Shown here: one piece after another, positions 8,002-15,719 of the stretch
Numbering within the stretch: position 1 is the first letter of the stretch
Layout of the letters: every line of letters starts with the position of its first letter
NCBI GenBank assembly: GCA_038253325.1
Contig: JBBSHE010000009.1
Location: 1-64,000, forward strand
Length of the DNA: 64,000 nucleotides
Direction of reading: 5' to 3'
Source: JBBSHE01 sp038253325
GTDB lineage: Bacteria; Actinomycetota; Actinomycetes; Propionibacteriales; Nocardioidaceae
Notes under the pieces: generated by a model
Told to the model about the DNA's origin: nothing
Database searches by the model: none
The model's input: only the letters and a program-made list of their open reading frames with translations
Position numbers and translations under genes: made by a program

Positions 8002-9579
8002 TCAGCTGATCATGACCGAGATCGACGGGTAGCCGGTAGCGCCGTCCGGCAGCACGTCGGCAACGTTCGACGTCTGCGTCGCTCCGGTCCTGTCGGTTGC
8101 CCGGCACGAGATCTGATACGTTCCCGGCGTCGCGTCCCAGGCGTACGACCACTGGACCCACGAGTCGATCGACGGGTCGACACCCAACGTCGCCTCGGTC
8201 CAGTGAGCGTTTCCGATCTTGACCTCGACCTTCGCAATCCCGCGGTGCTGAGCCCATGCCACGCCGCCGACCATGACGGTCCCGGCGCGACGGGTGTCAC
8301 CGCCTCGAGGCGCGTCGATCCGGGACTCGGTCTTCACCGGTCCCTGAGCGCTCCATCCGCGTTGGGTCCAGAACGCCTGGAAGTCGGAGAACTTGGTGAC
8401 CTCCATGTCCACGATCCACTTGGTCGCCGACACATAGCCGTACAGACCCGGTACGACCATCCGCACCGGGAAGCCGTGCTCGGGGGTCAGCGGTACACCG
8501 TTGAACGTGACGGCGAGCAGCGCGTCGCGTCCGTCGGTGAGGGCACTCATCGGCGTGCCAGAGGTCCAGCCGTCGTACGAGCGGGACTTCACGGCATCGG
8601 CATCGGGGTGCGGCCCCGCCAGCGCGAGCACGTCGGCAACCCGGACGCCTGCCCACTTCGCGTTGCTGATCAACGGGCCGCCGACCGGGTTCGAGACACA
8701 ACACAGCGTCATCCACGCCTCGGTCAAGCCCATCCGCAGCAGGTCGTGGTAGCTGAGGTCCACCTCATGGTCGACCATGCCGTGGATGTGCAGACTCCAG
8801 TCCTTCGGAAGGATCGTCGGTGGGGACAGCGCCGTGTCGATCCGGTAGAACTTGTCGACCGGCGTGACCCACGGCGCAACGCCAGCGATACCGAGGTCGG
8901 CACCCGGCGGTGTGCCCGCTCTGGCGACCGGCAGCCGGAGCTGCAGGCGGGCTGCCTCGACTGCCGCCCGGCTGCGGGCGAGCCCCCGGCCGACGACTCC
9001 GCCGACCACGGCGGCGGCGGCCGCGACCCCGACCCAGCTGAGGAACGTTCGGCGTCCGGGGTCGGCAGGTACCCGCACTGCGTCACTGTCGTCGGCCGGG
9101 CGGTTTCGAGCCGCTGGGGCGCTCACCGCTGTCGACACGCTGACAGTTTCCGGAGGAATCCGGTCCACCAGAGTCTTGAGCAGCGCGAGCGCGACGATCG
9201 ATCCGGCGATCGCAGGTACGAGGTTGGACGAAGCCGGTTGCAACCGTGCCCGTGACGCGGACATGGCGAGGACGCCGAGGACTGCGAACCCGGCGAGGCC
9301 GAACCAGATGTTCCGGCGGGCGGCGACTCCGGCCACCGCCGACAGCACAGCAAACCCGGCAAGGGTCATCGCGATCAACAGCTGTTTGTCATGCGTACCG
9401 ACGAGCGAGATCGCGAGCTCGATGAAGCGGCCCGGGGTGTGCCGGATGATGACCTCAGACGCGGCGAGCACCGGCGAGACCCGCTGATGCAGGACGCCAC
9501 TGGCGATCTCGGAGACGGCCAGCCCGCAGCCGGCCGCGACGACGCCCGCCGTGGCACTGTCGAAGACCGATCGTTGCAC
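8002..9579 (-). CDS. Membrane-anchored molybdopterin-dependent oxidoreductase (sulfite oxidase fold)
   Basis: About 525 aa. The N-terminal 140 residues hold several hydrophobic helices (AGVVAAGCGLAVS, LLIAMTLAGFAVLSAVAGVAA, FGLAGFAVLGVLAMS, AIAGSIVALALL). A further hydrophobic segment near 175-195 precedes the extracytoplasmic sulfite-oxidase-type domain. The molybdenum-ligand Cys is most likely in TLCCVSNPVGG, with the later EHGFPVRMVVPGLYGY and KWIVDMEV segments typical of the fold; the C-terminal part is the Ig-like Mo-co dimerisation domain. The GTG at 9579 is chosen because GGGGGAGG lies 8 bases upstream; a GTG at 9597 is also in frame. Substrate unknown: sulfite, a protein methionine sulfoxide or another small molecule are options. 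Confidence 0.85.
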   Translation of the reverse strand: MQRSVFDSATAGVVAAGCGLAVSEIASGVLHQRVSPVLAASEVIIRHTPGRFIELAISLVGTHDKQLLIAMTLAGFAVLSAVAGVAARRNIWFGLAGFAVLGVLAMSASRARLQPASSNLVPAIAGSIVALALLKTLVDRIPPETVSVSTAVSAPAARNRPADDSDAVRVPADPGRRTFLSWVGVAAAAAVVGGVVGRGLARSRAAVEAARLQLRLPVARAGTPPGADLGIAGVAPWVTPVDKFYRIDTALSPPTILPKDWSLHIHGMVDHEVDLSYHDLLRMGLTEAWMTLCCVSNPVGGPLISNAKWAGVRVADVLALAGPHPDADAVKSRSYDGWTSGTPMSALTDGRDALLAVTFNGVPLTPEHGFPVRMVVPGLYGYVSATKWIVDMEVTKFSDFQAFWTQRGWSAQGPVKTESRIDAPRGGDTRRAGTVMVGGVAWAQHRGIAKVEVKIGNAHWTEATLGVDPSIDSWVQWSYAWDATPGTYQISCRATDRTGATQTSNVADVLPDGATGYPSISVMIS

Positions 9580-9681
9580 GTCTCGATCCTCCCCCACAGA
9601 TGGATGCCGACCAAGCGGACAAATCGAACGAACCGCTTACGGTACGGACCTACGAGCGTCGCAATGCGGCATGATCGGGGC

Positions 9682-10170
9682 GTGACGGGTTCGGTGCCGC
9701 GGATCGGAATCGGGATGGACGTGCACACGCTTGTGCCGGGCCGGCCGCTCTGGCTGGCCGGCCTGGCGTGGCCCGACGAGCCAGCCGGACTCGGCGGCCA
9801 CTCCGACGGCGACGTCGTCGCCCACGCGGTGTGTGACGCGCTGCTGTCCGCCGCCGGACTCGGTGATCTGGGCAGCCAGTACGGCACGGCCGAGCCGGAA
9901 TGGTCTGGCGCGAGCGGACTGGCGTTCGTCGCCGAGACCGCTCGCCGGCTGGCCGCGGCCGGAGTCACGATCGGCAACGTAGCGGTGCAGGTGGTCGGGA
10001 ACCGGCCGGCGATCGCGCCGCGTCGAGCCGAGGCCGAGCGGGTACTGTCCGAAGCCGCGGGCGCGAGCGTCACGATCAGCGCAACCACGACGGACGGGCT
10101 CGGCCTGACCGGGCGAGGCGAGGGAACGGCCGCGGTCGCGACCGCACTGGTGATGCTCGCTACCGGGTGA
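9682..10170 (+). CDS. ispF: 2-C-methyl-D-erythritol 2,4-cyclodiphosphate synthase
   Basis: A 162-aa cytosolic enzyme of the MEP isoprenoid pathway, which cyclises CDP-methylerythritol 2-phosphate. Family signatures are all present: the metal-binding D-x-H in GIGMDVHTL, GLGGHSDGDVVAHAVCDALL, GLGDLGSQYG, and the substrate-contacting TTTDGLGLTGRGEG at the C-terminus. Length matches the single-domain enzyme. The GTG at 9682 gives the usual N-terminus; an in-frame ATG at 9664 would add 6 residues. IspD, which normally lies between carD and ispF in related genomes, is not in this window, and no IspD fusion is present. Confidence 0.93.
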   Translation: MTGSVPRIGIGMDVHTLVPGRPLWLAGLAWPDEPAGLGGHSDGDVVAHAVCDALLSAAGLGDLGSQYGTAEPEWSGASGLAFVAETARRLAAAGVTIGNVAVQVVGNRPAIAPRRAEAERVLSEAAGASVTISATTTDGLGLTGRGEGTAAVATALVMLATG

Positions 10171-10265
10171 GCTGCCAGCCGGTACGCAGGCGCCGCATCC
10201 GCTCGCCCGCGGCCTGAACGCGACGACCACAATGCGGCGGGCCGAGCCTCAGCGGAGGCGCGGCG

Positions 10266-10751
10266 TCAGGAGGCCAAGACCTCGTCGAGGATCGTCTCAG
10301 CCTTGTCCTCGTTCGTGTGCTCGGCGAGCGCAAGCTCGGAGACGAGGATCTGACGAGCCTTCGCCAGCATCCGCTTCTCGCCCGCCGACAAGCCACGATC
10401 CTGCTCACGCCGCCAGAGGTCGCGGACGACCTCGGCGACCTTCATGACGTCACCGGAGTGGAGCTTCTCCAGGTTCGCCTTGTAGCGTCGTGACCAGTTG
10501 GTCGGCTCCTCGGTGTGCTCGGCCCGGAGCACGTCGAACACCCGGGCCAAGCCTTCCTGGTCAACCACATCGCGTACGCCGACGAGATCGAGGTTGCACG
10601 CGGGAACGCGGACGACGAGGTCGTTCTGGGAAACGATGCGAAGCACCAGGTAAAGCCGGTCCTCGCCTTTGATCTGCCGGGTTTCGATGTCTTCGATGAC
10701 AGCGGCTCCGTGATTGGGATACACCACCGTCTCACCGACCGTGAAAGTCAT
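10266..10751 (-). CDS. carD: CarD-family RNA polymerase-binding transcriptional regulator
   Basis: A 161-aa protein matching actinobacterial CarD along its length. The N-terminal RNA-polymerase-interaction domain (1-55) starts FTVGETVVYPNHGAA, and the C-terminal helical DNA-binding part contains PTNWSRRYKANLEK, with the Trp used to stabilise the open complex, and DLWRREQDRGLSAGEKRML. CarD stabilises promoter open complexes at rRNA and other promoters. The gene converges on ispF and is transcribed away from the lpqE-like gene, the order known around M. tuberculosis carD. Confidence 0.95.
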   Translation of the reverse strand: MTFTVGETVVYPNHGAAVIEDIETRQIKGEDRLYLVLRIVSQNDLVVRVPACNLDLVGVRDVVDQEGLARVFDVLRAEHTEEPTNWSRRYKANLEKLHSGDVMKVAEVVRDLWRREQDRGLSAGEKRMLAKARQILVSELALAEHTNEDKAETILDEVLAS

Positions 10752-10972
10752 ACTGATCGCGTTCCCCTTTCCAGGATGACCAGGATATCACGTCCCGGCA
10801 CCCCGGGAACTCACGTTTCCCCAGGTCAGAGCGGCAATGAGGGCTTGACAAAACGTTGATTCCGTGGGAGCCGTCCTCCGCGTCCGTCGGTCGGCGAGCC
10901 GTTCGCTACGCTGAACCCTGCCCATGGGACACGGGCAGTCAGTCGCTCGACCTGGTAAAGGAAATCGACCCT

Positions 10973-11527
10973 GTGAAGGTCATCACGGCACCTTTCGCGT
11001 GGTGCACCAGCGTCGTGCTGACCGCTGTTGTGTTCGCCTTGGGCGGCTGTGGCGCGGGCTTCAACGCCGAGACGGACCAGCCGTTCAACCCCGGCGCCGG
11101 GATCAACGACCGGGCCGGCACCATCTATCTCTTGAACGCCATCGTCGTCGCCGACGACAAGGGTGCCGGGACGCTCGTCGCGACACTGGCCAACGAGTCT
11201 GGCAAAGACGACAAGCTGCTGTCGGTGACGGCAACCGACGCGACCGGGACGATCATCAGTGTCAGCATGCCGAACGGCGCCGTCGACCTGCCGGCCGGTC
11301 AGGCTGTCCAGCTGTTGACCAACAACGACGTGACGTTCAACAGCCCGCTGCTGAAGCCGGGATTCGGGGCGAACTTGTCATTCGAGTTCGAGAAGGCCGC
11401 AGCAATCAGGATCAACGTACCGGTCACCGGACGGCTGGCTGAGTTCTCGACCGTAACGATCCCCACATCCACGACTCCGGCGACGCCAACGTCCCTCGCG
11501 CCGGCGACGACAACCTCGAGCCCGTAA
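10973..11527 (+). CDS. lpqE: LpqE-like lipoprotein
   Basis: A 184-aa predicted lipoprotein. The signal sequence ends in a lipobox with the acylated Cys in FALGGCGAG (about residue 24), followed by a beta-sandwich-like domain (IYLLNAIVVADDKGAGTLV) and a Thr/Pro/Ala-rich tail (about 160-184) that probably spans the wall. It sits divergent from carD, as lpqE (Rv3584) does in M. tuberculosis, and this position plus the fold pattern supports the name. The GTG at 10973 is preceded by AAAGGAAA; an in-frame upstream ATG at 10856 would bury the signal peptide and is less likely. The function of the family is not established; copper-chaperone-like folds are one idea. Confidence 0.75.
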   Translation: MKVITAPFAWCTSVVLTAVVFALGGCGAGFNAETDQPFNPGAGINDRAGTIYLLNAIVVADDKGAGTLVATLANESGKDDKLLSVTATDATGTIISVSMPNGAVDLPAGQAVQLLTNNDVTFNSPLLKPGFGANLSFEFEKAAAIRINVPVTGRLAEFSTVTIPTSTTPATPTSLAPATTTSSP

Positions 11528-11568
11528 GCCGCCCGAGCCGACGGCGCGAGGCCGATCGATGGCATGAC

Positions 11569-12252
11569 TCAGGACGGAGCGTCGAACTTGTAGCCCAGGC
11601 CCCGGACGGTCACCAGGTACCGCGGGTTGGCAGGCTCGGGCTCGATCTTGGCCCGTAGCCGCTTGACGTGCACGTCGAGTGTCTTCGTGTCTCCGACGTA
11701 GTCGGCTCCCCAGACCCGGTCGATCAGTTGCCCGCGGGTGAGAACCCTGCCGATGTTGCGCAAGAAGATCTCCAGCAGCTCGAACTCCTTGAGCGGCAGC
11801 CGTACGTCTGCGCCGTCGACCGTGACGACATGACGCTCGACGTCCATCCGTACCTTGCCCGCCTCCAATGTCGGCGGCACCAGCTCGACGTCCGTACCCC
11901 GGCGCATGACAGCTCGTACCCGGGCGACGAGCTCACGCGGGCTGTAGGGCTTCGTGATGTAGTCGTCGGCCCCGAGCTCGAGCCCGACGACCTTGTCCAC
12001 CTCGCTGTCCTTGGCGCTGACCATGATCACCGGAACGGCCGACAGCTGCCGAAGTCGGCGGCACACCTCCGTACCGGGCAGGCCGGGCAGCATCAGATCG
12101 AGCAGCACAATGTCCGCGCCGGCTCGTTCGAACTCCGTGAGCGCGTCGGGACCCGTCGCGGCCGTTGCTACGTCGAACCCCTCCTTGCGCAGCATGTACG
12201 ACAGGGCGTCGCGATAGCTCTCCTCGTCTTCGACGACCAGTACACGAGTCAC
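11569..12252 (-). CDS. regX3: Response regulator RegX3 (OmpR/PhoB family)
   Basis: A 227-aa two-component regulator. The receiver domain (1-120) begins RVLVVEDEES, has the phospho-acceptor Asp in IVLLDLMLPG, the conserved Lys in DYITKPYSP, and is followed by a winged-helix DNA-binding domain (130-225, ending VRGLGYKFDAPS). It pairs with the SenX3-like kinase directly upstream, sharing a GTGA stop/start overlap, and is close to gpmA and phoU, which marks it as the phosphate-starvation regulator RegX3/PhoP type. A PHO-box-like repeat lies in the control region beyond senX3. Confidence 0.92.
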   Translation of the reverse strand: MTRVLVVEDEESYRDALSYMLRKEGFDVATAATGPDALTEFERAGADIVLLDLMLPGLPGTEVCRRLRQLSAVPVIMVSAKDSEVDKVVGLELGADDYITKPYSPRELVARVRAVMRRGTDVELVPPTLEAGKVRMDVERHVVTVDGADVRLPLKEFELLEIFLRNIGRVLTRGQLIDRVWGADYVGDTKTLDVHVKRLRAKIEPEPANPRYLVTVRGLGYKFDAPS

Positions 12253-13439
12253 CGGACCTCCAGGTGCTGCCGTTTCTCGACGGCGTTGGGGCCGTCCAGC
12301 CGGTTGGCCGGAGCGTTGGAATCGGCGGGTGCGTGGGCCCGCAGCCGCAATGTGAAGGACGACCCCGAGCCTTCCTCACTCCACACCCTCACGTCTCCCC
12401 CGTTCGTCGCGGCGACGTGCTTGACGATCGACAGACCTAGCCCCGTACCACCGGTGTCGCGTGCTCGGGCTGGATCCAACCGGTAGAACCGCTCGAAGAT
12501 GCGGTCGATCTCACGGGCCGGTATACCGACGCCTTGGTCGGTGACCACGATGTCGACGTTGTCTCCCGAGCGTGCGACGGCAACGGTCACCTTGGATTGT
12601 GACGGGCTGTACGCGACGGCGTTCTCGACCAGGTTCCCGATGGCGACCGCGATCTGGCTCTTGCTCCCGAGGACGTGCTCACCGCGTCGTCCGGCGGAGA
12701 CGACCGCGATGCTCTTGCTGGCAGCGTCGACGCCGACCCGATCGATTGCGCTTTCGACGACGGCGTCGACGGGTACCACGTCGGGGTCGTCGAGCGGGTC
12801 GTCGCCCTGGAGTCGCGACAGCTCGATGATCTGCTGCACGAGTCGGGTGAGGCGCTCGCTCTCGACCCGCATTCTTCCGGCGAAGTGGACAACCGCCTCC
12901 GGGTCGTCAGCCGCCTCGCCGACCGCCTCCGACAGCAGGGTGATCGCGCCGACCGGTGTCTTCAGCTCGTGGCTCACGTTTGCGACGAAGTCGCGGCGGA
13001 TCTCGTCGACCCGCTTTTCCCGGGTCCGGTCCTCGATGAGCACGAGAACCAGCCGGCTCCCCAAGGGTGCAACCCGGGCGGCAAGACTCAGGGCGCGCGG
13101 CCCGGCCCCGAACACGAGCTGCGCGGCCCGTACCTCACCGTCACGCCGGGTCTTGCGAATGAGGTCGAGCAGCTCGTCCGACTGGAACCGGTCATCGGCC
13201 AGTAGCCCCATCGAGTACGCCGCGGCGCTCGCCTTCAACACCCGCTCGTCATCACCGACGACCAACGCCGACGAGCCGAGAACCGCCAGCACATCGGCCA
13301 CTCCATCGGGTACCTGGGGTTCGGGTCGCTCGGGTACGCGTTGCTGCTGATGCTCACTGAGCCGGAATGCCAGCACCGCGCCGGCGGTCATCACACCACC
13401 GACGCAACCACCGAGCACGCCGGCAAGTGCGGGATCCAC
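12249..13439 (-). CDS. senX3: Sensor histidine kinase SenX3
   Basis: A 396-aa kinase with one N-terminal membrane segment (about 3-25, ALAGVLGGCVGGVMTAGAVLAF), a PAS-like region (about 45-140), a HisKA domain with the phospho-acceptor His in ANVSHELKTPVG, and an HATPase_c domain (NLVENAVAYSP, DQGVGIP, GTGLGLSIVKH). The short membrane part with no large sensor domain is typical of SenX3, which reads phosphate through PhoU and the Pst transporter. The start is GTG at 13439; a longer open frame upstream overlaps the shared promoter region with phoU. It overlaps regX3 by 4 bases, implying coupled translation. Confidence 0.92.
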   Translation of the reverse strand: MDPALAGVLGGCVGGVMTAGAVLAFRLSEHQQQRVPERPEPQVPDGVADVLAVLGSSALVVGDDERVLKASAAAYSMGLLADDRFQSDELLDLIRKTRRDGEVRAAQLVFGAGPRALSLAARVAPLGSRLVLVLIEDRTREKRVDEIRRDFVANVSHELKTPVGAITLLSEAVGEAADDPEAVVHFAGRMRVESERLTRLVQQIIELSRLQGDDPLDDPDVVPVDAVVESAIDRVGVDAASKSIAVVSAGRRGEHVLGSKSQIAVAIGNLVENAVAYSPSQSKVTVAVARSGDNVDIVVTDQGVGIPAREIDRIFERFYRLDPARARDTGGTGLGLSIVKHVAATNGGDVRVWSEEGSGSSFTLRLRAHAPADSNAPANRLDGPNAVEKRQHLEVR

Positions 13440-13500
13440 ATCTTGATCGTACGCACGAACCTCTCGTTGATCGAAAGCGCAGCACAGGCCGCCGTTGCCG

Positions 13501-13533
13501 GTTCCGGAGATGTTCACCCGCCGTTCACTGCGG
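13501..13533. promoter_or_regulatory. PHO-box-like triple 11-bp direct repeat
   Basis: Three consecutive 11-bp units start with GTTC at 13501, 13512 and 13523 (GTTCCGGAGAT, GTTCACCCGCC, GTTCACTGCGG). The last two match the GTTCACC-N4 direct-repeat pattern of actinobacterial PhoP/RegX3 operators. The site lies between the divergent senX3 start (13439) and phoU start (13572), so it could control both. Binding is inferred. Confidence 0.75.
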
Positions 13534-13571
13534 TCCGCCCTGGCTTAACCCGAGGCGCCTACGATCGCGGC

Positions 13572-14222
13572 ATGCGCGACTTCTACCAGCAGCAGCTGAG
13601 TGACATCGTCGACGAGCTCGTGGAGATGACTGGGGGGGTCCGCGAGCTCCTGCGCGATGCGACGACCGCGTTGTTGCACGCGGACGTCGCGAAGGCCGAG
13701 TCGGTCATCAGCGCTGACAAGCATGTGGACGAGATGCGGGAGCGGATCGAGGACGAGAGCTTCGAGATCCTCGCCCTGCAGGCGCCCGTCGCCGGGGACC
13801 TTCGGACGCTCGTCGCGACCCTTCGGATGGTCTCCGACCTGGAGCGTATGGGCGACCTCGCCGTCCACGTCGCGAAGGTCGCCAGGATGCGGTACCCGAC
13901 GAAGGCCGTACCCGCCACGGTCGAGCCAACGATCGCGGAGATGGCCGACGTGGCGGACCAGATGATCGAGAACGCCGCCAAGGTCATCGCGAACCGGGAC
14001 GTGGCGGCGGCACAGGAGCTCGAGGAGTCGGACGACACGATGGACCAGCTGCGAAAGTCGTTGTTCCGGATCCTGCTCGACGACACCTGGACCGCCGGCG
14101 TCGAGCCAGCGATCGACATCGTTCTGCTCGGGCGTTACTACGAGCGGATCGCTGACCACGCCGTCTCGATGGCGCGGCGCGTCGTCTACCTCGTGACCGG
14201 CCAGCACCCGGCGCCGGCCTGA
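13572..14222 (+). CDS. phoU: Phosphate signalling protein PhoU
   Basis: A 216-aa all-helical PhoU protein made of two repeats. It starts MRDFYQQQLSDIVDELVEM, and the repeats carry the metal-binding E/D-rich patterns RMVSDLERMGDLAVHVAK (first half) and GRYYERIADHAVSMARR (second half). PhoU links the Pst phosphate transporter to the SenX3-type kinase and keeps the regulon off when phosphate is plentiful. It is divergent from senX3, with a PHO-box-like repeat 39 bp before its ATG, so autoregulation by RegX3 is likely. Length is normal for the family. Confidence 0.93.
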   Translation: MRDFYQQQLSDIVDELVEMTGGVRELLRDATTALLHADVAKAESVISADKHVDEMRERIEDESFEILALQAPVAGDLRTLVATLRMVSDLERMGDLAVHVAKVARMRYPTKAVPATVEPTIAEMADVADQMIENAAKVIANRDVAAAQELEESDDTMDQLRKSLFRILLDDTWTAGVEPAIDIVLLGRYYERIADHAVSMARRVVYLVTGQHPAPA

Positions 14223-14353
14223 ACCAGCGGCCAACGCCGCCGCCGACGCGGCGCACGGAACCGGGCGATCGACCGCGGCAGCCGTGCGCAGCCGGTCTGA
14301 TTCGACCTGCTGCGTGCTGATTGCGCGCCGGGGGCCGCCGGTAGAGTCCGGCC

Positions 14354-15109
14354 ATGACCAACGCGCCGTACCAGCTGGTGCTGCTACGCCACGGAGAGAG
14401 CACGTGGAACGCCGAGAACCTGTTCACGGGATGGGTCGACGTACCGCTCAGCGACGCCGGTCGCGGGGAAGCCATCCGGAGCGCCGCACTCCTGAAGCAG
14501 CGCGTCATCGCACCAGATGTTGTCCACACCTCCGTGCTGCGGCGGGCGATCCAGACAGCGGATCTTGCGCTCGACGACATCGACCGGCTCTGGATCCCGG
14601 TGCGCCGGTCCTGGCGGCTGAACGAACGCCACTATGGTGCCCTTCAGGGCAAGGACAAGAAGGCGACGCTCGCGGAATACGGCGAGGAGCAGTTCACGCG
14701 CTGGCGACGCTCGTACGACACGCCACCACCGCCGATCGACGACGACGACGAGTTCAGCCAGCACGCCGATCCGCGTTACTCGATGCTGCCTACCGAGCTC
14801 CGGCCCCGCACCGAGTGCCTTGCCGATGTGGTCGCGAGGATGCTGCCGTACTGGTATGACCAGATCGTCCCCGATCTGCTCGGCGGCAAGACCGTACTGG
14901 TGACCGCGCACGGCAACTCCCTGCGCGCGCTCGTGAAGCATCTCGACTCGATCAGTGAGGAAGCCGTCGTGAGTCTCAACATCCCGACCGGGATCCCCCT
15001 GCTGTACGAGCTCGACGAGACGATGCGGCCGGTGCTGCCCAGTGGGGAGTACCTCGACCCGGACGCGGCCGCAGCGGCGATCGAGGCGGTCAAGAATCAA
15101 GGTCGCTGA
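14354..15109 (+). CDS. gpmA: 2,3-bisphosphoglycerate-dependent phosphoglycerate mutase
   Basis: A 251-aa glycolytic enzyme interconverting 3- and 2-phosphoglycerate through a phosphohistidine. The catalytic His is in LVLLRHGESTWN, with family segments NLFTGWVDVPLSDAG, RRSWRLNERHYGALQG, and the second catalytic His in VTAHGNSLRALVKHLD. Length is standard. In M. tuberculosis gpm1 is next to senX3-regX3; here phoU lies between, and the kinase pair points away. Downstream is a hairpin, then the convergent ybjN-mshA pair. Confidence 0.95.
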   Translation: MTNAPYQLVLLRHGESTWNAENLFTGWVDVPLSDAGRGEAIRSAALLKQRVIAPDVVHTSVLRRAIQTADLALDDIDRLWIPVRRSWRLNERHYGALQGKDKKATLAEYGEEQFTRWRRSYDTPPPPIDDDDEFSQHADPRYSMLPTELRPRTECLADVVARMLPYWYDQIVPDLLGGKTVLVTAHGNSLRALVKHLDSISEEAVVSLNIPTGIPLLYELDETMRPVLPSGEYLDPDAAAAAIEAVKNQGR

Positions 15110-15128
15110 CGCGCAGCACCCCTTCTTG

Positions 15129-15150
15129 TTTCCCAGGTTAACGTGGGAAA
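15129..15150 (+). terminator. Hairpin between gpmA and ybjN
   Basis: Inverted repeat TTTCCCA / TGGGAAA with an 8-nt loop, about 20 bp after the gpmA stop and before the convergent ybjN gene. It probably ends gpmA transcription and may serve both directions; there is no U-tract. Confidence 0.5.
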
Positions 15151-15194
15151 GCGACATCCGACGCGGCGAGCGGCGTACACGGGCTGGGTGGGCT

Positions 15195-15719
15195 TCAGCC
15201 GGCGGAATCCTGATCGGACTCCAGCCATCCCCGGAACGCCTCAAGGTTGGCCGTCGACTCGTCCCGGGAGACCCGCCACTGCCACTCCCGCCGGATCGAC
15301 GTCGCGAAGCCGAGCTCGAGGATCGCGTTGAACGAGCCGTCGGCCGTGGACAGTACCTCGCCGAGCAGCGCATCGACCGCGTCCGGCGTCACCTGGTCTG
15401 CGGCGATCTTGCCCACGAGATAGATGTCACCGGCGCTGTCGATCGAGAAGGCGACCGCTCCGAGCTTCATGTTCCGCGCGAGCAGCCATCGGTAGACGAC
15501 CAGGTGGTTCTCGTCGGGGTTGCGACAGACGAAGGCATGCAGGCTGAGGGCGTGGTCGCCGACGCTGAGCCGGCACGGGGTGGTCAGCTTCTTCTCGCCG
15601 GGAAGATCGACGTGGAACACGCCAGGCCTGGTCTCGAGGGCAACGAGGCCAAGCCCGTCGAGAGCCTCGCGCACTTGGCCCGCGATCGCGCCCGGAGCGG
15701 ATCGAGAGGTTGGACTCAC
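15195..15719 (-). CDS. YbjN domain-containing protein
   Basis: A 174-aa protein of the YbjN / type III secretion chaperone-like fold. Recognisable segments are GVFHVDLPGEKKL, LSVGDHALSLHAFVCRNPDENH, VYRWLLARNMKLGAVAFSID and GDIYLVGKI. In mycobacteria the homologue lies directly after mshA, as here: its GTG start overlaps the mshA stop (GTGA), so translation is coupled. The function is unknown; conserved linkage suggests a link with mycothiol synthesis or with gpmA, but that is inference. Confidence 0.85.
   Translation of the reverse strand: MSPTSRSAPGAIAGQVREALDGLGLVALETRPGVFHVDLPGEKKLTTPCRLSVGDHALSLHAFVCRNPDENHLVVYRWLLARNMKLGAVAFSIDSAGDIYLVGKIAADQVTPDAVDALLGEVLSTADGSFNAILELGFATSIRREWQWRVSRDESTANLEAFRGWLESDQDSAG

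Noticed and set aside
9391..9681. Long N-terminal extension of ispF
   Set aside because: The open frame continues upstream to 9391 but overlaps the oxidoreductase gene on the other strand, and IspF proteins start close to the D-x-H motif.
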